From contig JAICIL010000039.1 in the NCBI GenBank assembly GCA_025924435.1, forward strand, positions 1-20,691: a DNA stretch of 20,691 bases, given 5' to 3'. A program made the position numbers and the translations under genes. This document shows positions 14,354 through 20,691 of the stretch, piece by piece. Each line of letters starts with the position of its first letter. Positions within the stretch are counted from its first letter, which is position 1. The stretch is from Chloroflexia bacterium. GTDB lineage: Bacteria; Chloroflexota; Chloroflexia; Thermomicrobiales; JALYUS01. The notes beneath the pieces were generated by a model. The model was not told where the DNA came from. It did not search any database and saw nothing but the letters and a program-made list of their open reading frames with translations.

Positions 14354-15832
14354 CTAGCGCGCGGCGTGCCCCGCGACGCCGGCGAGCGGTCGTTCCAGCG
14401 CGAACTTGCTGGCGACATCGTAGAGCGGCACGGGATACTCGCCCGTCAAGCAGGCGGTGCAGAAGCCCGCGCGCGGCTGGCCGATGGCGCGGAAGAGTCC
14501 ATCCAGCGAGAGGTAGGCGAGCGAATCCACGCCGATCTGCCGCCCGATCGCGGCGACATCGGCGTCGAACCGCGCCGCGATCAACTCCCCGCGCGAGGCG
14601 AAATCCACGCCCATGAAGCAGGGCCAGAGGATCGGCGGCGCGTGGACGCGCATGTGCACCTCGCGCGCCCCGGCATCGCGCAGCAATTGGACGATCGGGC
14701 GGCTCGTCGTGCCGCGCACGATCGTGTCGTCCACCAGCACGACGCGCTTCCCTTCGAGCACTTCGGGCAAGGGATTGAACTTGAGCGCGATGCCGACCTC
14801 GCGCAGGTGCTGGTCCGGCTGGATAAAGGTGCGACCGATGTAGCGGTTCTTGATTAACGCTTCGGAGTAGGGCAGGCCGCTCTCCCGCGCGTAGCCGATC
14901 CCGGCGGGGATCGCGCTGTCCGGCAGGGGCACGACGATGTCCGCGTCGGCGGGCTGCTCGCGCGCCAGCTCCTCGCCCATGCGCTGCCGGAGGAGATGGA
15001 TCCGCTCGCCGCCCATCTTGCTGTCGGGCCGCGCGAAGTAGATCAACTCGAAGACGCAGAGGGCGTCGCGCGCGCCCGGTTTCAGCGACAAACTCTCCGG
15101 CCCCGCCTCGGCGGTAATCCGGACGACCTCGCCGGGCGCGACATCGCGCACGAACGCCGCGCCCGTCGTCGCCAGCGCGCACGTCTCCGAGGCGACGACC
15201 CAGCCGCCCCCCAGCCGCCCGATCGAGAGGGGCCGGAGGCCGAGCGGGTCGCGCACGGCGTAGACGGCGGTCGGCGTGAGGATGGCGAGGCTGTACGCGC
15301 CCTCGAAGCGATCCATCGCGGCGCGGATGCGCGCGCCGACGGTCGCGCCGGGCGCCCGCGCGATCATGCGGGTGAGGACCTCCGAGTCGGTGGACGTCTC
15401 GAAGATTTCGCCGCGCGCCTCCAGATCGGCGCGCAAGAGCGCCGCGTTCGTGAGGTTGCCGTTGTGCGCGACGGCGATTGGCCCGAGGTCGCTCTCGGTA
15501 AAGACCGGCCCGGCGTTGCACGCCACGCTCGACCCCGTCGTCGAGTAGCGCGTGTGGCCGATGGCGAGCGTGCCCGCCAGCGACTGGAGAATCTGCTCGT
15601 CGAAGGCCGTGGCGACGAGACCCATCCGCGTGTGGACGCGCAGCGCCGCGCCCGGATCGCCGCTCGCCGCCGCGATGCCCGCGCTCTCCTGGCCGCGATG
15701 CTGGAGCGCGTAGAGGCCGAAGTAGGTGATCCGCGCGACATCGAGGCCGGGCGCGACGATGCCGAAGACGCCACACGCCTCGCGCGGATGATCGAACGGC
15801 ATCTCCGCAAGCAAGGTTTCGATCGCGATCAT
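14354..15832 (-). CDS. purF: Amidophosphoribosyltransferase (glutamine PRPP amidotransferase), Fe-S type
   Basis: 492 residues. It catalyses the first committed step of purine synthesis, PRPP plus glutamine to phosphoribosylamine. The class II glutaminase nucleophile is C20 in REACGVFGI, so a 19-residue propeptide must be removed. Further motifs: YFGLYALQHRGQESAGI, GHTRYSTTG, AHNGNLTN, and the PRPP loop VVLVDDTIVRGTTS. Cysteines in DALCVFE, PCFMG and C-T-A-C match the four [4Fe-4S] ligands of the Bacillus subtilis enzyme, so this is the cluster-containing, oxygen-labile type rather than the E. coli type. ATG 15832 has AAGGAG 8 nt upstream. It heads a run of four same-strand genes (purF, epmA, efp, trpS). 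A -10-like TACACT (plus-strand 15892-15897) overlaps a small palindrome. Confidence 0.96.
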   Translation of the reverse strand: MIAIETLLAEMPFDHPREACGVFGIVAPGLDVARITYFGLYALQHRGQESAGIAAASGDPGAALRVHTRMGLVATAFDEQILQSLAGTLAIGHTRYSTTGSSVACNAGPVFTESDLGPIAVAHNGNLTNAALLRADLEARGEIFETSTDSEVLTRMIARAPGATVGARIRAAMDRFEGAYSLAILTPTAVYAVRDPLGLRPLSIGRLGGGWVVASETCALATTGAAFVRDVAPGEVVRITAEAGPESLSLKPGARDALCVFELIYFARPDSKMGGERIHLLRQRMGEELAREQPADADIVVPLPDSAIPAGIGYARESGLPYSEALIKNRYIGRTFIQPDQHLREVGIALKFNPLPEVLEGKRVVLVDDTIVRGTTSRPIVQLLRDAGAREVHMRVHAPPILWPCFMGVDFASRGELIAARFDADVAAIGRQIGVDSLAYLSLDGLFRAIGQPRAGFCTACLTGEYPVPLYDVASKFALERPLAGVAGHAAR

Positions 15833-15880
15833 TCGCCCGCTCCTTCCGCGTCCCACGCCGCAGACCGACACCACACCCGG

Positions 15881-15894
15881 ACTGTACGGACAGT
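15881..15894. promoter_or_regulatory. Small palindrome overlapping a purF -10 box
   Basis: ACTGT (15881-15885) and ACAGT (15890-15894) are exact inverted repeats with a 4-nt centre. The right half overlaps the minus-strand TACACT box (plus-strand 15892-15897), the best purF -10 candidate, but no fitting -35 is visible. A repressor site is possible. Confidence 0.25.
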
Positions 15895-15960
15895 GTACCA
15901 CATAACCGCCGCCTCATGTACCCATAATGCCGAAAACGCCCAATTCCCGGCCGCCGCCCG

Positions 15961-16701
15961 TTATTTGTCGGCGATATCCACGATCACGCGCGTCGGGGAC
16001 GACGCCGAACTGAGCGTCGGCGCCGCGCCGCCGTGGACCGCGAAGCCGTATGCCGCCGCCGAATCGTCGCGGACGGGGATGCGATAAACGGATTGGACCG
16101 CGCCGGTATTGATCGCCTGCTCGCCGCCGCCGAGCGATTGCCCGAAGACATCGTCGCGCACGCCGCCGAAGGCGACGACCACCGTGTCCCCCTCGCGCCA
16201 GACGCGCGTGCGGGGCAGGGGCGCGGCGCTGCCGTCCGGTTTCGCCAGATCGAAGACGATCCGCGTGAACCCCTCGTTCTTGCCGACGCGGACGTTGAGG
16301 AGGACGAGACCATCCTGCGCGGTGCCGAGCGACTGCTGGGGCGGGCTACTGGGGATGTCGGTCATCCGCGCCGGGGTCGCGGGCTGCGCCGTGTGCGGGG
16401 CGGTCGGTTGCGCGGTCGGTTGCGCGGTCGTTGGCCGGGTGGCGGTCGCCGCAACGGGCGTGCGCGTCCCGGCGATGGGGAGTGGCGTCGCGAGCGGCGT
16501 GGGCGTCCCGAATTCGGCGGGCGGCGCAGTTCGCGCGGGGGCCGGCCCGGCAATCGTCGCCGTGGCGCCCGGTGTGGCCGAGGCGACGAGTGGCGGGATA
16601 CTGGCCGTCGGTACGGGCACGACCTTCGGCGTCAGTTTGCCGCCGCACGCCGCAAGGGCCATGACAACGATCGCGAGTGTACACAGCATGCGGAAGCGCA
16701 T
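15961..16701 (-). CDS. Lipoprotein with Pro/Thr-rich linker and AMIN-like domain
   Basis: 246 residues. A type II signal peptide (MRFRMLCTLAIVVMALAAC) ends in lipobox LAAC with C19 as the lipidated residue. A low-complexity stretch rich in Pro, Thr and Ala (about 20-125), including repeats of TAQP, leads to a beta-rich C-terminal domain (about 128-246) with VRVGKNEGFTRIVFDLAKP, GDTVVVAFGGV, YRIPVRDDSAAAYGF and RVIVDIAD. This pattern fits AMIN-like domains, which often bind wall glycans; the specific role is unknown. ATG 16701 has AGGAGGG upstream. A 6-bp hairpin (16710-16715 with 16724-16729) overlaps part of that ribosome site. The frame continues upstream through the displaced tRNA fragment, which is not coding. 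Confidence 0.82.
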   Translation of the reverse strand: MRFRMLCTLAIVVMALAACGGKLTPKVVPVPTASIPPLVASATPGATATIAGPAPARTAPPAEFGTPTPLATPLPIAGTRTPVAATATRPTTAQPTAQPTAPHTAQPATPARMTDIPSSPPQQSLGTAQDGLVLLNVRVGKNEGFTRIVFDLAKPDGSAAPLPRTRVWREGDTVVVAFGGVRDDVFGQSLGGGEQAINTGAVQSVYRIPVRDDSAAAYGFAVHGGAAPTLSSASSPTRVIVDIADK

Positions 16702-16786
16702 CGGTCCCTCCTGCGCGAAAAAACGCAGGCCCGTGCCGCCTGGGGAATCGGTGGGGGCCATAGATCCTCGCCGCGATCGCGGCATC

Positions 16787-16846
16787 TGACGGAAGGGGCG
16801 GCATTCGAACGCGCGAGGGTTGTGACACCCTACGCGATTTCCAGTC
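16787..16846 (-). repeat. Displaced 3' half of tRNA-Ser(GGA) (att-like repeat, distal end)
   Basis: It matches 18204-18263 base for base except at 16789 (in the CCA), 16802 and 16811 (both in the T stem, giving C-C and G-G mispairs). There is no D arm or 5' acceptor strand, so it cannot be a functional tRNA. Identity stops just past the anticodon. Confidence 0.85.
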
Positions 16847-16943
16847 CCCCCGTCCGTACACCAGTTTACCCTTACCACGCAAGAAACGCAACCCGCCAAT
16901 CGGTGTCAATGATGGTGTTTGAGACCGATTCGGAGGTGACAGC

Positions 16944-17154
16944 ATGGGGAAAACGCCTAAAGGCGCGAGCCGTGTATCAATGAAAGGACGGGAGATACGT
17001 AGCGAAAATCTACATGGACGGGAAGCCGAAGGCCCGACACGCCAAAACGGACAAGGGCGCATGGAGGGCCGTCAAGGAATTGTGGCAGGCCCGCCTAACT
17101 GATGCTAGAGAGCACGGGCGGGGAGCGCGACGCGCACCCCATACGCTGGGATAG
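16944..17154 (+). pseudogene. Decayed N-terminal fragment of a tyrosine recombinase (phage-type integrase)
   Basis: GGAGGTG lies 5 nt before ATG 16944, which reads MGKTPKGASR. About ten codons on, the protein-like reading moves to the next frame, where AVYQ-stop-KDGRYVAKIYMDGK is followed by HAKTDKGAWRAVKELWQARL until a TAG at 17152. The G-S-[IV]-Y-Q-R-K-D-G-R-[WY]-V-A-K pattern and the following basic strand and helix are typical of the AP2-like arm-binding domain of phage integrases. The TGA at 16981 stands where an Arg is usual (CGA to TGA by one substitution). So at least one frameshift and one nonsense change are present, and the core-binding and catalytic domains are absent. It lies just inside the displaced tRNA fragment, as expected for an integrase. 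An intact 52-residue reading of the first frame (16944-17102) is less protein-like. Confidence 0.6.
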
Positions 17155-17262
17155 ACTTCCTATCTTCGCCGTCTCCACCGGTCTATGCAGCTTATCGCCG
17201 CTGTCTCTTTATCGGGTAGATATACACATGCCATCAAACACCAGGCGGAGGAAGCATATAGT

Positions 17263-17514
17263 CTATCCATCCCCCCCCACCGCGAGCGAAGGGGCGGGAA
17301 GAGGCGATGGAAGAGGGTCATTGATTTTGTCTACTTCGCCCCGTATTGCATCGAGAGCATCCCTCGCGAAGAGGTACAGCGGCTCGACGCTCGCCGGATT
17401 CTGGTGCAACTCGTAGAGGGAACGGACTGCCGCCTTCGTCTCGGCGAGCAGCAGGTACACATAGTCCGTGTTGGGCTGTGTCTCGTTTCTCGTGGTCCTG
17501 CGAAAGCCCCGCAT
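17263..17514 (-). CDS. Small hypothetical protein inside the element remnant
   Basis: 83 residues from ATG 17514, with GGAAGAGAAG a few nt upstream as a possible ribosome site. The composition is protein-like, with alternating polar and hydrophobic residues (TDYVYLLLAETKAAVRSLYELH, PLYLFARDALDAIRGEVDKIND), suggesting amphipathic helices, and a Pro/Ser-rich tail. The frame is open upstream to about 17562 with only a TTG start. Two longer overlapping frames (17185-17646 plus, 17318-17761 minus) look less convincing. The tail is encoded over a run of eight C, prone to slippage. No family is recognised; it may be a fragment of a larger gene. Confidence 0.35.
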   Translation of the reverse strand: MRGFRRTTRNETQPNTDYVYLLLAETKAAVRSLYELHQNPASVEPLYLFARDALDAIRGEVDKINDPLPSPLPAPSLAVGGDG

Positions 17515-17915
17515 AACGCTTCTCTTCCCGCCCCATCGGGCTTGATAGAGCGCGTAGCACAACCGTCACAACGGCAGTTTCATGCTGCGTACTTATTCCT
17601 ATCATGTTACCACTGTAGTCAAGACTATAACGCTTGTATAGATTGAGGTAGAATGTATTTGCCCACGCGGAAAGGTCGCGGCACGCTTCCAACGAAAGAG
17701 ACCACCGGGTAAGGGAGCGCCGAAAGTAGCGGACTCGGTGCTTGTCGTGACCTACTGCCATAAATAGCCTTGCATATAGAACCTAGTTGAACTTTAGAAA
17801 TAACGGCGATTTGTGCGTCATTCATCGCCATTTAGCCGGACATAGCGGGTGTCTCCGGGGACAGGAAGCTCCGGCGGGAACCTTTACGCGCGAGAACTCA
17901 TCATGGGAGGGCCGG
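17515..17915. other. AT-richer stretch without a convincing gene
   Basis: This 400-nt part of the element remnant contains open frames on both strands but none with a good start, ribosome site and recognisable protein. It includes -10-like TAGAAT (17649-17654, plus) and a minus-strand TTGACT (plus-strand about 17617-17622) without matching partners. The base composition is clearly less GC-rich than the flanking genes. Confidence 0.5.
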
Positions 17916-18092
17916 ATGGCAGAAAAGCCACGGAAGCGCATGGGCCGTCCTTCGAAGCCGGAACGTGAGACCGTACTGACGAAGCGGTTTCAGGTCATGC
18001 TTGCCCCCGACATCTATGCATGGGTGCCGGCTCATGGCGGCGGGGAGTACATCCGGCGACTATCCGAAGAAGACCGGAAGCCGTGCAAATAG
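17916..18092 (+). CDS. Small basic protein, possibly DNA-binding (RHH-like), element cargo
   Basis: 58 residues from ATG 17916, with GGGAGG 5 nt upstream; the longer open frame from 17787 has no ribosome site. The N-terminus is basic (MAEKPRKRMGRPSKPERE, with an AT-hook-like GRPSKP), followed by TKRFQVMLAPDIYAWV, a short strand and helix, and HGGGEYIRRLSEEDRK, a second helix. This order (basic tail, strand, helix, G-rich turn, helix) resembles small ribbon-helix-helix proteins of phages and plasmids, so a DNA-binding role is inferred from pattern only. It is the only gene in the remnant with a clean start, ribosome site and intact frame. Its stop lies about 110 nt before the tRNA end. Confidence 0.6.
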   Translation: MAEKPRKRMGRPSKPERETVLTKRFQVMLAPDIYAWVPAHGGGEYIRRLSEEDRKPCK

Positions 18093-18138
18093 CCTCAATC
18101 CTGACGCCTTTTGACACCTATTAGCGTCTCAGGCGGGG

Positions 18139-18162
18139 AAAAGCCCCGCGGGGAAGCGGGGC
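18139..18162 (-). terminator. Intrinsic terminator of the tRNA-Ser transcript (minus strand)
   Basis: On the minus strand GCCCCGC (plus-strand 18156-18162) pairs with GCGGGGC (plus-strand 18143-18149) around a 6-nt loop and is followed at once by TTTT (plus-strand 18139-18142). It lies about 40 nt beyond the tRNA-Ser(GGA) 3' end. On the plus strand the same bases can pair alternatively (18133-18138 with 18144-18149), but without a T run. Confidence 0.6.
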
Positions 18163-18203
18163 CGTGGGCTGCCTACGGTTTTCCTCGCGTAACCAAGGGA
18201 AAG

Positions 18204-18295
18204 TGGCGGAAGGGGCGGGATTCGAACCCGCGAGGGTTGTGACACCCTACGCGATTTCCAGTCGCGCGCACTAGGCCAAACTATGCGACCCTTCC
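18204..18295 (-). tRNA. tRNA-Ser(GGA)
   Basis: 92 nt including encoded CCA (plus-strand TGG at 18204-18206). The acceptor stem GGAAGGG/CCCTTCC pairs fully, discriminator is G, the T arm is GCGGG-TTCGAAT-CCCGC, and a long variable arm typical of tRNA-Ser is present. The anticodon stem CGCGA/TCGCG encloses loop CTGGAAA, giving anticodon GGA (reads UCC/UCU). Its 3' half is duplicated at 16787-16846. It lies 40 nt downstream of tRNA-Ser(CGA) and is probably co-transcribed with it. Confidence 0.93.
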
Positions 18296-18335
18296 CTGCT
18301 TCATTGTCCGGCGCGCCCGACGGAGATCGGCGCTG

Positions 18336-18425
18336 TGGCGGAGAGGGTGGGATTCGAACCCACGAAGGCTGTTACCCCTTACTCGTTTTCGAGACGAGCT
18401 CATTCGGCCGCTCTGACACCTCTCC
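18336..18425 (-). tRNA. tRNA-Ser(CGA)
   Basis: 90 nt including encoded CCA. Acceptor GGAGAGG/CCTCTCC pairs fully with G as discriminator. T arm GTGGG-TTCGAAT-CCCAC and a long variable arm mark a class II tRNA. Anticodon stem CTCGT/ACGAG encloses CTCGAAA, giving CGA (reads UCG). A promoter lies directly upstream. Confidence 0.93.
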
Positions 18426-18449
18426 CTCCGGTGGCGTCGCCTCCATGGA

Positions 18450-18478
18450 ATGATAACAAAGCGCGCCCATCTCCGCAA
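18450..18478 (-). promoter_or_regulatory. Promoter of the tRNA-Ser pair
   Basis: On the minus strand TTGCGG (plus-strand 18473-18478, three of six) and TATCAT (plus-strand 18450-18455, five of six) are 17 bp apart. Transcription would start about 18 nt before the tRNA-Ser(CGA) 5' end. The -35 is weak. Confidence 0.45.
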
Positions 18479-18593
18479 TTCGCGGCGCTTCGTGTGGGAA
18501 GACGACACGGCGGTATGCGATATGCTAGAGGCGATCAGCAGTCATGCGATGAGGCGTTCATCGCGCACCCGACGCGCCGGAGGAGCCGCGACG

Positions 18594-20468
18594 ATGGTCG
18601 AACACACCCCGTACCCGCCGATCAAGGATTACGCGCTGATCGGCGACTGCCACTCCGCCGCCCTCGTCTCCCGCGCGGGTTCGATAGATTGGTGCTGCAT
18701 GCCGCGCTTCGACTCCGGCAGTTGCTTCGGCCGGCTGCTCGACTGGGAGCGCGGCGGCTACTGCTCGATCGCGCCGGAGGACGGCGGGCACACCTCGTTC
18801 CGCGAGTATCTCGGCGACACGCTCGTGCTCGCGACGACGTTGCGGGCCGGCAGCGGCGAGGCGATCCTCTACGACTGTTTCGCGATGCGCACCGGCGGCA
18901 AACTCGAGCCGCGCCTCCAGGTCCTGCGCGTCGTCGAGGGCGTCCGCGGTCATGTCACCTTCGATCTGCGCATCGCGCCCCGCTTCGACTACGGCGCGCT
19001 GGAGCCGTGGATGCGCCACGAGGGCATCCGGCTGTACAGCGCCATCGGTGGCAACGACGCCCTCATCATCCAGTCCGACGCGGACCTGGCGATGGAGGGC
19101 CGCCACGACCTGCGCGCCTCGTTCCGGGTGCGGGCGGGCGACCGGATCCGCACCTCGCTGACCTACAGCGACCCCGCGAGCCTCGACCGCGACCCGCCCC
19201 AACCGATCCCCGCCGCCGAGATTGACGACCGGCTGAAGGAGACGATCAATTGGTGGCAGCGCTGGTCGTCACAGGCGACGCAGGACGGCCCCGACGGCCC
19301 GAGCGTGCTGCGCTCCGCGATCACGCTGAAGGCGATGACCAATGCCCCGACCGGCGCGATCATCGCCGCGCCGACGACCTCCCTGCCCGAGTCGCCCGGC
19401 GGGGAGCGCAACTGGGATTACCGCTTCAGTTGGATTCGCGACTCCAGTTTCAGCGTGCGCTCGCTGACGGACATCGGCTACGTGGCCGAGGCGGACGGCT
19501 TCCGGCGCTTCATCCAGCGCGCGGCGGCGGGGAGCGCGGAGAGCCTCCAGATCATGTACGGCGTCGGCGGTGAGCGACGGCTGACCGAACTGACGCTCGA
19601 TCATCTCCACGGCTACCGGGGCGCGAAGCCCGTCCGCGTCGGCAACGCCGCCGCCAATCAGGTGCAACTCGACGCCTACGGCGAACTGATTGACCTCACC
19701 TGGCACTGGCACCAGCGCGGCAGCTCGCCGGACGACGATTACTGGCGCTTCATCCTCGACCTCGTGGACGCCGCCGCCGTGCGCTGGCACGAGAAGGATC
19801 GCGGCCTTTGGGAGTCGCGCGGGGGGCCGCAGCACTTCGTCCATTCCAAGGTGATGTGCTGGGCGGCGCTCGACCGGGGCATCCGGCTGGCGGAGGAGTG
19901 CCTGCGCCAGGCGCCGCTCCGCCGCTGGAAGAAGGTCCGCAACGAGATCCGCGCCGCCATCGAGAAGGACGGCTACGACAAGGAGCGCGGCATCTTCGTC
20001 CAGGCGTTCGGATCGAAGGCGCTCGACAGCGCGCTCCTGCTCATCCCGAGCGTGGATTTCGTCGCCTGGGACGACCCGCGCATGGTCCGCACCGCCGACG
20101 CGATCCGCGATGAACTCGACGATCACGGCATGCTCCTGCGCTACAAGGTGAATGAGACGGACGACGGGTTGCACGACAAGGAGGGGACGTTCCTCGCCTG
20201 CACCTTCTGGCTGGCGGAGTGCCTGGCGCATCAGGGGCGCTCCGACGAGGCGCGCGAGGTCTTCGACCGCGTCGCCTCGACCTGCAACGACCTCGGCCTC
20301 TATGCGGAGGAGTACGACACGCATGCGCGCGAGATGCTCGGCAACTTCCCGCAGGGCTTGACGCACCTCTCGCACATCGCCGCCGCCGTCGCCATCGCCA
20401 ACGCCCGCCGCGACGACCCATCCGGCGGCGAACGCTCCACCGCATCCGCGAGGGCGCGCAGTTCATAA
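18594..20468 (+). CDS. Glycoside hydrolase family 15 protein (glucoamylase/trehalase-like)
   Basis: 624 residues, typical for the two-domain bacterial GH15 group. The N-terminal beta domain starts YPPIKDYALIGDCHSAALVS and has GSIDWCCMPRFDS. The (alpha/alpha)6 catalytic domain has RNWDYRFSWIRDSSF, LQIMYGVGG, GNAAANQVQLDAYGELID, DRGLWESRGG with E407 as candidate acid, and GLYAEEYD with E572/E573 as candidate base. It should hydrolyse alpha-glucosides; mycobacterial members of this group are trehalases and others act on maltodextrins, so the substrate is open. There is no signal peptide, so it is cytosolic. ATG 18594 has GGAGGAG 8 nt upstream. The last about 25 residues are a Ser/Arg-rich tail. 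It stands alone, oriented opposite to the tRNA genes on both sides. Confidence 0.9.
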   Translation: MVEHTPYPPIKDYALIGDCHSAALVSRAGSIDWCCMPRFDSGSCFGRLLDWERGGYCSIAPEDGGHTSFREYLGDTLVLATTLRAGSGEAILYDCFAMRTGGKLEPRLQVLRVVEGVRGHVTFDLRIAPRFDYGALEPWMRHEGIRLYSAIGGNDALIIQSDADLAMEGRHDLRASFRVRAGDRIRTSLTYSDPASLDRDPPQPIPAAEIDDRLKETINWWQRWSSQATQDGPDGPSVLRSAITLKAMTNAPTGAIIAAPTTSLPESPGGERNWDYRFSWIRDSSFSVRSLTDIGYVAEADGFRRFIQRAAAGSAESLQIMYGVGGERRLTELTLDHLHGYRGAKPVRVGNAAANQVQLDAYGELIDLTWHWHQRGSSPDDDYWRFILDLVDAAAVRWHEKDRGLWESRGGPQHFVHSKVMCWAALDRGIRLAEECLRQAPLRRWKKVRNEIRAAIEKDGYDKERGIFVQAFGSKALDSALLLIPSVDFVAWDDPRMVRTADAIRDELDDHGMLLRYKVNETDDGLHDKEGTFLACTFWLAECLAHQGRSDEAREVFDRVASTCNDLGLYAEEYDTHAREMLGNFPQGLTHLSHIAAAVAIANARRDDPSGGERSTASARARSS

Positions 20469-20499
20469 TCGGCAAATTCGCGATGTATCAGGAGGAAAG

Positions 20500-20575
20500 T
20501 GGTACGCCCGAGAGGACTCGAACCTCTGGCCTTTTGGTCCGCAACCAAACGCTCTATCCACTGAGCTACGGGCGC
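20500..20575 (-). tRNA. tRNA-Arg(GCG)
   Basis: 76 nt including encoded CCA. Acceptor GCGCCCG pairs with CGGGCGT (one terminal G-U), discriminator A. D arm GCTC-AGTGGATA-GAGC and T arm GAGAGG-type with TTCGAGT are standard. Anticodon stem TTTGG/CCAAA encloses TTGCGGA, giving GCG (reads CGC). Confidence 0.92.
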
Positions 20576-20589
20576 GCGTGCCGAGGGAG

Positions 20590-20618
20590 AGTATGACACA
20601 GGCCGCATGCGCTGTCAA
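20590..20618 (-). promoter_or_regulatory. Promoter of tRNA-Arg
   Basis: On the minus strand a perfect TTGACA (plus-strand 20613-20618) is 17 bp from CATACT (plus-strand 20590-20595, four of six). Transcription would start about 8 nt before the tRNA. It lies between two tRNA genes of the same strand, so tRNA-Arg need not depend on read-through. Confidence 0.65.
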
Positions 20619-20626
20619 CGCGACAC

Positions 20627-20691
20627 TGGCGGGTAGGCAGGGATTCGAACCCTGGGAACGCGTGAGCGCTCACTCGCTTAGCAGGCGAGCC
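20627..20691 (-). tRNA. tRNA-Ser(GCT), 3' part (window ends inside the gene)
   Basis: Visible from the CCA (plus-strand TGG at 20627-20629) through a G discriminator, acceptor strand CCTACCC, T arm CAGGG-TTCGAAT-CCCTG and a long variable arm to anticodon stem CTCGC/GCGAG with loop CTGCTAA, giving GCT (reads AGC/AGU). The D arm and 5' acceptor strand lie outside the window. Confidence 0.88.

Larger units (their letters stand above)
16787..18263. mobile_element. Remnant of an integrative element in tRNA-Ser(GGA)
   Basis: A 60-bp direct repeat (16787-16846 and 18204-18263, three mismatches) matches the tRNA-Ser(GGA) 3' half from anticodon loop to CCA. This is the attachment region used by many tyrosine integrases. 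The intact tRNA keeps one copy; the other, displaced copy has lost T-stem pairing. The 1.36 kb between is visibly AT-richer than the flanks, has no long high-quality gene, and holds a broken integrase-like fragment just inside the distal copy plus a small basic gene near the tRNA. The geometry is that expected after integration at a tRNA 3' end followed by decay or internal deletion. The short size means the element is either heavily deleted or was always a satellite. Confidence 0.7.

Noticed and set aside
12843..14357. 504-residue plus-strand open frame over efp and epmA
   Set aside because: Composition is that of a GC-rich antisense shadow; the minus-strand frames encode well-conserved EF-P and EpmA.
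14996..16087. 363-residue plus-strand open frame over purF
   Set aside because: It is antisense to purF, has no motif or ribosome site, and runs across the intergenic gap and into the lipoprotein gene.
16787..16846. A second functional tRNA-Ser(GGA)
   Set aside because: It lacks the 5' half and has two mispairs in the T stem and a changed CCA.
16702..16899. N-terminal extension of the lipoprotein through the displaced tRNA fragment
   Set aside because: The signal peptide, lipobox and AGGAGGG ribosome site fix the start at 16701; the extension translates tRNA-like sequence.
17185..17646. 153-residue plus-strand gene inside the island
   Set aside because: No ribosome site, mixed composition and no motif; the shorter minus-strand frame looks more protein-like, though that is also uncertain.

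Overview
This is a GC-rich chromosomal window, densely packed with genes. The gene set suggests a Chloroflexota-like bacterium (inference, not proven): a RodZ-type HTH/DUF4115 membrane protein, SpoIIM/DUF95, a BioD-like/DRTGG protein, secreted proteins with Thr/Pro/Ala-rich linkers, and an amidase ending in paired 'YFxET-H / GGL-GYP / VQYFER-RFE' repeats. All tRNA genes encode their CCA end.

Layout. 1-552: 3' end of an unrecognised gene. 648-1784: a protein with two copies of a four-cysteine module. 1921-2859: RodZ-like protein. 2878-4321 (minus): overlapping spoIIM-like and ridA-like genes. 4472-6622: Tat-exported peptidoglycan amidase. 6651-6756: perfect 29-bp inverted repeat. 6770-7915 (minus): BioD-like/DRTGG P-loop protein. 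8102-10336: class B penicillin-binding protein. 10461-11387: ketopantoate reductase. 11514-15832 (minus): purF, epmA-like, efp and trpS. 15961-16701 (minus): AMIN-like lipoprotein. 18204-18425 (minus): tRNA-Ser(GGA) and tRNA-Ser(CGA). 18594-20468: GH15 glycosidase. 20500-20691 (minus): tRNA-Arg(GCG) and a partial tRNA-Ser(GCT).

The main anomaly is 16787-18263. The 3' half of tRNA-Ser(GGA), from anticodon loop to CCA, is repeated in direct orientation about 1.4 kb away. Between the copies lies an AT-richer stretch unlike its surroundings. Just inside the distal copy is a fragment that reads like the N-terminal arm-binding domain of a tyrosine recombinase, broken by a nonsense codon and a frameshift. 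I read this as a decayed integrative element. It still carries one intact small basic gene (17916-18092) and perhaps another ORF.

Other themes. Several genes serve the cell envelope (RodZ-like, amidase, PBP). EF-P lies beside its EpmA-type modification enzyme, which has the alanine seen in E. coli EpmA rather than the lysyl-tRNA synthetase glycine. TrpRS carries the C-x21-C-x6-C-x2-C signature of iron-sulfur TrpRS enzymes, and PurF carries the Bacillus-type Fe-S ligands. Three different inverted-repeat elements sit at gene 3' ends. Perfect palindromes lie at or beside predicted promoters of spoIIM-ridA and the PBP gene.
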